This document shows, in pieces, positions 58,073 to 64,000 of a stretch of DNA of 64,000 nt; positions within the stretch are counted from its first letter, which is position 1, and the number at the start of each line of letters is the position of its first letter. Origin of the DNA: Doris montereyensis (lineage: Eukaryota; Mollusca; Gastropoda; Nudibranchia; Dorididae); NCBI GenBank assembly GCA_037039925.1, contig JAXRKP010001048.1, positions 17,501 to 81,500 of the forward strand, given 5' to 3'. The position numbers and the translations under genes were made by a program. The notes under the pieces are model-generated. The model was not told the DNA's origin, made no database searches, and saw only the letters and a list, made by a program, of their open reading frames with translations.

Positions 58073-58633
58073 CTGGTTAGAAAAGATAAAATGAAATTAT
58101 ATAAAACGCCATGCATGAATCAATTCAATTCAATTGAAATCACTTTCTTCATCTCAAAAAGGAAATTATTGCACAGACGAGTAAAAAATAATAAAAGTAC
58201 ATACATACATAAATATATTTTATCATGACACATTATTATACACATAAATACACACTCTAATCCACACATATAAAGATATTATAAAGATAAATCACCAAAA
58301 TCCAAAACATCTCTAAAATCACACAAATAATAGAAATTGAGTTATAACGACCAAGTAGTCAAGAGATTATAATTATGACTATAATTATTATTAAGGCATC
58401 ATAGGCCTACTGTTCTGAAATTTATTAATTTTTTGTTTTACATGACTGATACAAAAATAACAAAAAACTTTAACAAAGGGATGAAAAAAAAAGATGAATA
58501 TGTGGTGCTTCATGTATAACGGCATCGGATATAACAAAAGATCGGTTTTAACGAGACTACAGTTAAATTGTATTTCAAATCCCGTTTTATTTTTCAGATT
58601 ATTTCTCAATTGGAAAAGAATGTTTTAACCTAC

Positions 58634-58683
58634 CGAGTTCCCACAGGTTTAGGTGCCATTTTGGGGGTGTCTGATCCTTCCAT
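58634..58683 (-). CDS. hAT-derived gene, exon 1
   Basis: Minus strand: ATG at 58683, reading MEGSDTPKMAPKPVGTR up to a donor GTAGGT. The split Arg codon joins in phase to WNCWYETVKYH in the next exon. The usual BED finger and first half of the transposase are absent. Confidence 0.55.
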
Positions 58684-58809
58684 TCTCTTCAGATGGCGAA
58701 GGAATTATTTTTTTTGCCGAAATTTGCCAAGATTTGCCAATTTTGGGGAAATTTGCCAAATTTTGTCATTGGCCCTAAAATTTGCGGCCGCAAATTGCCA
58801 TTTGCGGCC

Positions 58810-58829
58810 GCAAAGAATGCAGATGACAG
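58810..58829 (-). repeat. Right terminal inverted repeat of the hAT-like element
   Basis: Reading inward on the minus strand it is CTGTCATCTGCATTCTTTGC, followed by two copies of GGCCGCAAA-type palindromes. Confidence 0.75.
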
Positions 58830-58987
58830 GTTTATATTCCAAGGAATGGGGTGTTAATGTTAAGCGGACACTACAATGCTTATTCTCGTGGTGCGTGAGC
58901 AGCACATGAGGCAGAAAGACATTACAAACTGTACTTACGAGAAATCCAGACGACGCCATTACAGCTGACCGAAACTTCTTGACTTAA

Positions 58988-59432
<445 letters not shown>

Positions 59433-60127
59433 AATATATTGTTGCACTGGCATGCTTTCATTCCCGTCTGTTTTGTGAAATGTTGCGCAGTATGTCTTCG
59501 AGGTCTTGTAGTATTGTCTTGAATTGTAGTTTCACCCTTTTGGGGTCTTGTCTGAAGGTTGTCACACGTGTTGTGTTTATTTATTTTTTGGTCTTTGAAG
59601 TAATAAATCAAGGATTTGTTACTTGGTGTGATTTTATCTTGCCTGAGGATGTGATTGTGACATATTATTATAATCGCCCTCTGTTCTGTAACACTGTAGG
59701 TGAGTGATAAATGTGTTTCCCTCATGTTCTTATTTATAGAGAGTTTCTTTGACCGAAACTACAATCGAGCATAATTCAGAAACATGGTAGATCTCTAAAT
59801 ATACTACTATTACTACTAATGGTACTAACTGTTGTTTTTGTTGTTGTTAACTTATACAAACACTTTGACAGAGTGACACAAAGCCAATAGGGGAAAGCTT
59901 TGAATGTCTTAGGGATGTGTTTGTTTCATTGAAGTTTACCCTATATATATGTGATATCGTGGTGAATTAAGAGGAAAGCGCAAGATGGAAGATGCGCCAT
60001 AGTGAAAGAGGAAAAAGGTTTGATGTGCCACCAACCTACCGTCCATTATTTTGGGGGGAAAAACTAGAGTGAAGGACGAGCTTTAAGATGGCATGAGGCT
60101 GCAAGGCGAAAATATAACCCCATCCTT

Positions 60128-60770
60128 TCACCATACCAACCGTACATAGCCAATGAGATCTCACCATAACAACCGTACATAGCCAATGAGATCTCACCAT
60201 AACAACCGTACATAGCCAATGAGATCTCACCATAACAACCGTACATAGCCAATGAGATCTCACCATAACAACCGTACATAGCTAATGAGATCTCACCATA
60301 ACAACCGTACATAGCCAACAATGAGATCTCACAATAACAACCGTACATAGCCAATGAGATCTCACCATAACAACTGTACATAGCTAATAGATCTCACCAT
60401 AACAACCGTACATAGCCCCAATGAGATCTCACCATAACAACCGTACATAGCCAATGAGATCTCACCAGAACAACCGTACATAGCCCCAATGAGATATCAC
60501 CATAACAACCGTACATAGCCCCAATGAGATCTCACAATAACAACCGTACGCAATAGCCAATGAGATCTCACCATAACAACTGTACATAGCTAATGAGATC
60601 TCACCACAACAACCGTACATAGCCAATGAGATATCACCATAACAGCCGTACATAGCCAATGAGATCTCACCAGAACAACCGTACATAGCCAATGAGATAT
60701 CACCATAACAACCGTACATAGCCCCAATGAGATCTCATCATAACATTAACAACGTACCTAGCCAATGAGA
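60128..60770. repeat. 33-bp minisatellite, about 19 copies
   Basis: The unit contains ACCATAACAACCGTACATAG and CCAATGAGATCTC. Because 33 is divisible by three, frames such as MYGCYGEISLA run through it on the minus strand. Variants include CCCCAATG and CCAGAACAACC. Confidence 0.97.
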
Positions 60771-62525
60771 TCTTAACATGTGATATTTTATTCCAAAGGT
60801 AAAAAAATTAAAGAAAGAAACCAAGAGACATAATTTTACAGTGCTCACATCATGAATAATTAAGGAGCCATTATTGACTTTCCTATTGAAAAAAAATGCC
60901 ATAAAGTCCAGTAGGCTATCCATCGAATCAGCTTTTGAAGCCGCGCATTCGTTTTACGCTGTCACTGTCACATTTTAACTTGCAATGTGCGTGAAATACA
61001 GTGAGCAACAAACAGTCTATGACTGCAGAAATGTAGAAACCAACATGGTAGAACCCCCCACCCCAAGGGAAGCATATTAAACCTACCTAACTTGACAACT
61101 TTTGAAGTCCTGAATTTGAATGTTATGTTCTCAAACAAAACAAAATAAACTAGAGCATGCAAAACATAAAATTTTAAAATGCCTCCTAAAAATAAATTAC
61201 AAAAAGGTTAAATTTCAAAAGTTATAAAAAAACCCCGGTCAAATAGACTACTAAAAGAAAAGGTCTTAAGCAAAACAAAGTAATTGGTGCATTTTCTTTT
61301 TTATATATGAAATAGGACTTTAAATAAGGAAGATAACGTCAAAATCTAAAAATAGAATGCATAATGTTTAAGAAAACCATGACCAAAGGATCTTTTGTTA
61401 CCATATAAACATAAATTTATTTATACTCAAAAGGACCTTGTGACGATGAAGTAGGTTAAAAAGTTACGTGGTAAAATATTTGTCTAGAATCTTTGCTGTT
61501 GATAATCTCGTATCATTGGTGTTATAGCCCAAATCTTAGTGTAGCCTACGTCCTTTAGCCTCATTTCTTTCAGATCATATTCAGGTAATTGGTTATCTTA
61601 TGAGACGTACCAATCATGATGACATGGTTTCTAATTCTTGTTGACCTTCTGACCTTTTGTCCGACTCTTGCCCAATTATAATGGGCAATAATGGGCATGG
61701 TCTTCATTACAAAACCGAGATAAAGAATGACTGACTGTTATACTTTTTATACTTTTGATGCACCTCATCTGTTGCTTTCTCACCACGTTGTATTATGTGA
61801 TGGGTTCGTTGATAGGCCTACTTGGTAGTATCCAATAGTTGTTTTAGATGATGATGGTGCCAAGCCAGTTGCTGAGTGATACAAAGTCTTCTCACAACCC
61901 TGATACAAATTGTTTTCCTTTACTGCCTATAAATCGACCCAGAATTTAAAAAAACCCACAACCAAACTGCATTGTCACGGGCAAGCCCATTTATGTCATG
62001 TAGTTGAACATGTTGTAGATCTATATCCATTCGTGGACCACTTTTTAAAATTTAATATTGCTTTTACTGAATGGTGTGTAGCGGCACAAGGCCATCGATA
62101 CAGCTGCACCGAGGCAAGATTACTAATATTAATATTATTAATAATAATACGAAGGGGCCACAGTGTAAAATTAATAAATAAGCTCGCCTCGAGCACCACC
62201 AAAACCACCTTGATATTGCAGGCAACGGCCTTGGCTGCACCTAGCGCAATCAGAACGGAAATTTCACAATGACGAATTTTCTGGTTTTCCCAATTCTTTC
62301 ATGGCTATTCCCTTCCCTTCCATTCCCGGTGCATTATGGCGTAGGGCCTAAATATTGTGAGGGCTGTTTAATCGCAGCATATCTGCTATTCTTATTCCAA
62401 CTAACAGAATATCATTTCTATCATCTAGATCTGGATCTATTCGCTTCAAATCATCAGGTGATATTGTTAACGTTTTTTCCCGCTTTGTCTTTTCTACCAG
62501 AGCTGTCATGGCAACGTGTTAGTCT
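60771..62525. other. Intergenic sequence, no supported gene
   Basis: AT-rich sequence. The open frame at 61910-62272 (+) shows no family motif, signal peptide or splice pattern that I can support. Confidence 0.5.
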
Positions 62526-62527
62526 TG

Positions 62528-62725
<198 letters not shown>

Positions 62726-62729
62726 GTTA

Positions 62730-63580
62730 TTTCAAGTCTCCTTGTAAGTCTGAATTGGGTTACTGTTCAGGAGAGGGAAAAAAGAACCTCCTTGCTTACA
62801 TTCTGGCCCAAAAAGTGTTTTAAACTCCTTCAAAATAGTATTTATGTGAAGCGACAACACTTCAGTAAAAAATTTTTTTTAGTGAATTTAACACTTGAAT
62901 TTAATTATTTTTTAAATGTTTAGAGATTGTAGATTTATTATAATCTCGTAAAGTCTTCTTGTTTGACATAAGAGTTCAAAAATTGGTGCAAACTTTTAAA
63001 TCTTATCTTGTAAGTCAAGTGCTCGGTTTACAATAAATAACTTGGAATATTGTAATTTCGTTGTTTTTCAATATTGAATTAGCTAAAGGTAATCTAGTTA
63101 TTATGATGAGACTATATATTCTTTCTTTCTTTCTTATCAGTTCTCTTTTGCCTTTCGTGTAGGGCCACATAATTTATAAATGGAATTAATCTGGACCAAG
63201 GTATTAAGCCAGGCAGGAGAGTCAACCCACTGTGATCTTATTGATGGTATAGAATTAAATTTGAATAGAAGTCATTAAAATAATTTATGAACAAACAATA
63301 AATAAATGTTATATGACACAAATTCTTTTCATTTTTTTAAATTGCAAATGGCCAGAAAGGGCAATCATCAAAAACATGAATGCTATTATGAATAATTACA
63401 TCAATATCTTAAAATAAAAATCAAAGTTGGTTACGCAGAAAAAAAACATAAGATCCAATAACAATCTTGTCACCTAATTTAAATAATAGGTTTTGTTTAA
63501 AATTTAAAGACTTGATCGTTTAACTAAAGCCAAAAAAATCAAATAAATAAATGATAAGTTACCTATATTTGTTACTTTCC
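62730..63580. other. AT-rich intergenic sequence
   Basis: No gene or repeat family was recognised. Confidence 0.55.
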
Positions 63581-63586
63581 CATATC

Positions 63587-63844
63587 TCATAAGTGATCTA
63601 AGTTGTCATAGAGAATGGCCCAACACTCAGATGGAATAACAGACTTAAGCTCCTGCAAATGCTTAAACTTCACAGCTGTTATTTTTCTATTGAAGTAAAG
63701 TTTTGTTGGACTTGCTGTCAGAGTGGTTAACTGGTTTCTTTTCTTAAAGGACCAAGCATAATCGAAATTTAACTTGTATAATATTTTCCCATCAGGAAGG
63801 TACTTAAGAGCCCTAATGTTGGTAACATGGATCCCCATTTCCAC
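63587..63844 (-). CDS. Unidentified open frame, possibly the end of a repeat-encoded protein
   Basis: An 85-codon frame reads MEMGIHVTNIRALKYLPDGK, YKLNFDYAWSFKKRNQL and later FKHLQELKSVIPSECWAILY, ending near DNLDHL. The composition is protein-like, and the final LKxxIPxxxxxxYxNL pattern resembles the C-terminus of proteins found in many copies in invertebrate genomes; that comparison is from memory and weak. It could be an exon, since an in-frame stop lies about 24 nt upstream of the ATG. Confidence 0.4.
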   Translation of the reverse strand: MEMGIHVTNIRALKYLPDGKILYKLNFDYAWSFKKRNQLTTLTASPTKLYFNRKITAVKFKHLQELKSVIPSECWAILYDNLDHL

Positions 63845-64000
63845 CCGGGCGGATACACTTTACAGTGTTTATGTTATCAAAATTATAAAAGAAATCATGA
63901 AATATAATGAACATTATAGGGTCATGACTTTTCTAGCTTCTTCCATAAAGCGAACATAATCATTAGATAGAAATATATTTTCTTCTATTTTGTATGTGTC

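Larger units (their letters stand above)
56623..58829 (-). mobile_element. hAT-like DNA transposon derivative with inverted ends
   Basis: The ends are inverted: CTGTCATCTGCGTTTTTGCC at the left and, reversed, CTGTCATCTGCATTCTTTGC at the right. Both ends carry clustered TTTGCCAAATT-type words, and the right end has two GCGGCCGC palindromes. A 6-bp direct repeat, GTTTAT, flanks the element (56617-56622 and 58830-58835). The interior encodes the C-terminal half of a hAT transposase. hAT elements usually make 8-bp duplications, so the 6-bp repeat is atypical or partly chance. Confidence 0.8.

Noticed and set aside
60036..60719. MYGCYGEISLA-type repeat proteins
   Set aside because: By-product of a 33-bp minisatellite whose length is divisible by three.
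61910..62272. 120-codon frame
   Set aside because: No family resemblance or supporting context; kept only as intergenic sequence.

Overview
This is a eukaryotic, probably molluscan (gastropod-like) nuclear window. The pointers are spliced genes with GT/AG introns, tRNA-derived SINEs, RTE-, CR1/L2- and Gypsy-type retroelements, a hAT-like DNA transposon, abundant minisatellites, and scattered AGATCTAGATCT-type motifs. The taxon is an inference from repeat style and was not tested by search. Most long open frames here are by-products of tandem repeats or decayed transposons.

Left part (1-25 kb). A 68-bp minisatellite (1-1915) and a compound microsatellite (2.1-2.95 kb) precede the main gene. 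This is a nine-exon METTL18-like histidine protein methyltransferase on the + strand, with its start codon at 3673 and stop at 21016. I assembled it from exon phases, splice sites and family motifs; no single open frame shows it. Its introns hold an inverted pair of SINEs, a SINE with an internally amplified segment, an almost complete antisense RTE-like LINE with a candidate target-site duplication, a 44-bp minisatellite, a 1.8-kb 18-bp array and a CR1-like fragment. One exon carries a single-base frameshift and another has an unresolved boundary. Downstream are a third SINE type, a LINE 3' end and a small element with inverted repeats.

Middle part (25-45 kb). Arrays with units of 50, 35, 53, 35, about 57, 77 and 51 bp alternate with SINEs. 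A 3-kb strongly purine-biased tract lies at 33.0-36.0 kb. On the minus strand at 41.8-44.2 kb, three phase-compatible exons encode an unrecognised protein of about 95 residues. Two isolated possible terminal exons lie near 39.8 and 40.1 kb.

Right part (45-64 kb). A second RTE-like copy (+ strand, truncated at its 3' end) is followed by a Gypsy/Ty3 retrotransposon on the minus strand with two ~177-bp LTRs, PBS, PPT, gag, protease, RT, RNase H and integrase, broken by frameshifts. A 2.2-kb hAT-like element with inverted ends encodes only the C-terminal half of a transposase. A 33-bp array and GA/AT microsatellites fill much of the rest.

No operon-like or defence-like gene system is visible. 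The most unusual signals are the tandem arrays that start inside or next to SINEs, the unrecognised three-exon small gene, the truncated hAT derivative, and the purine tract.
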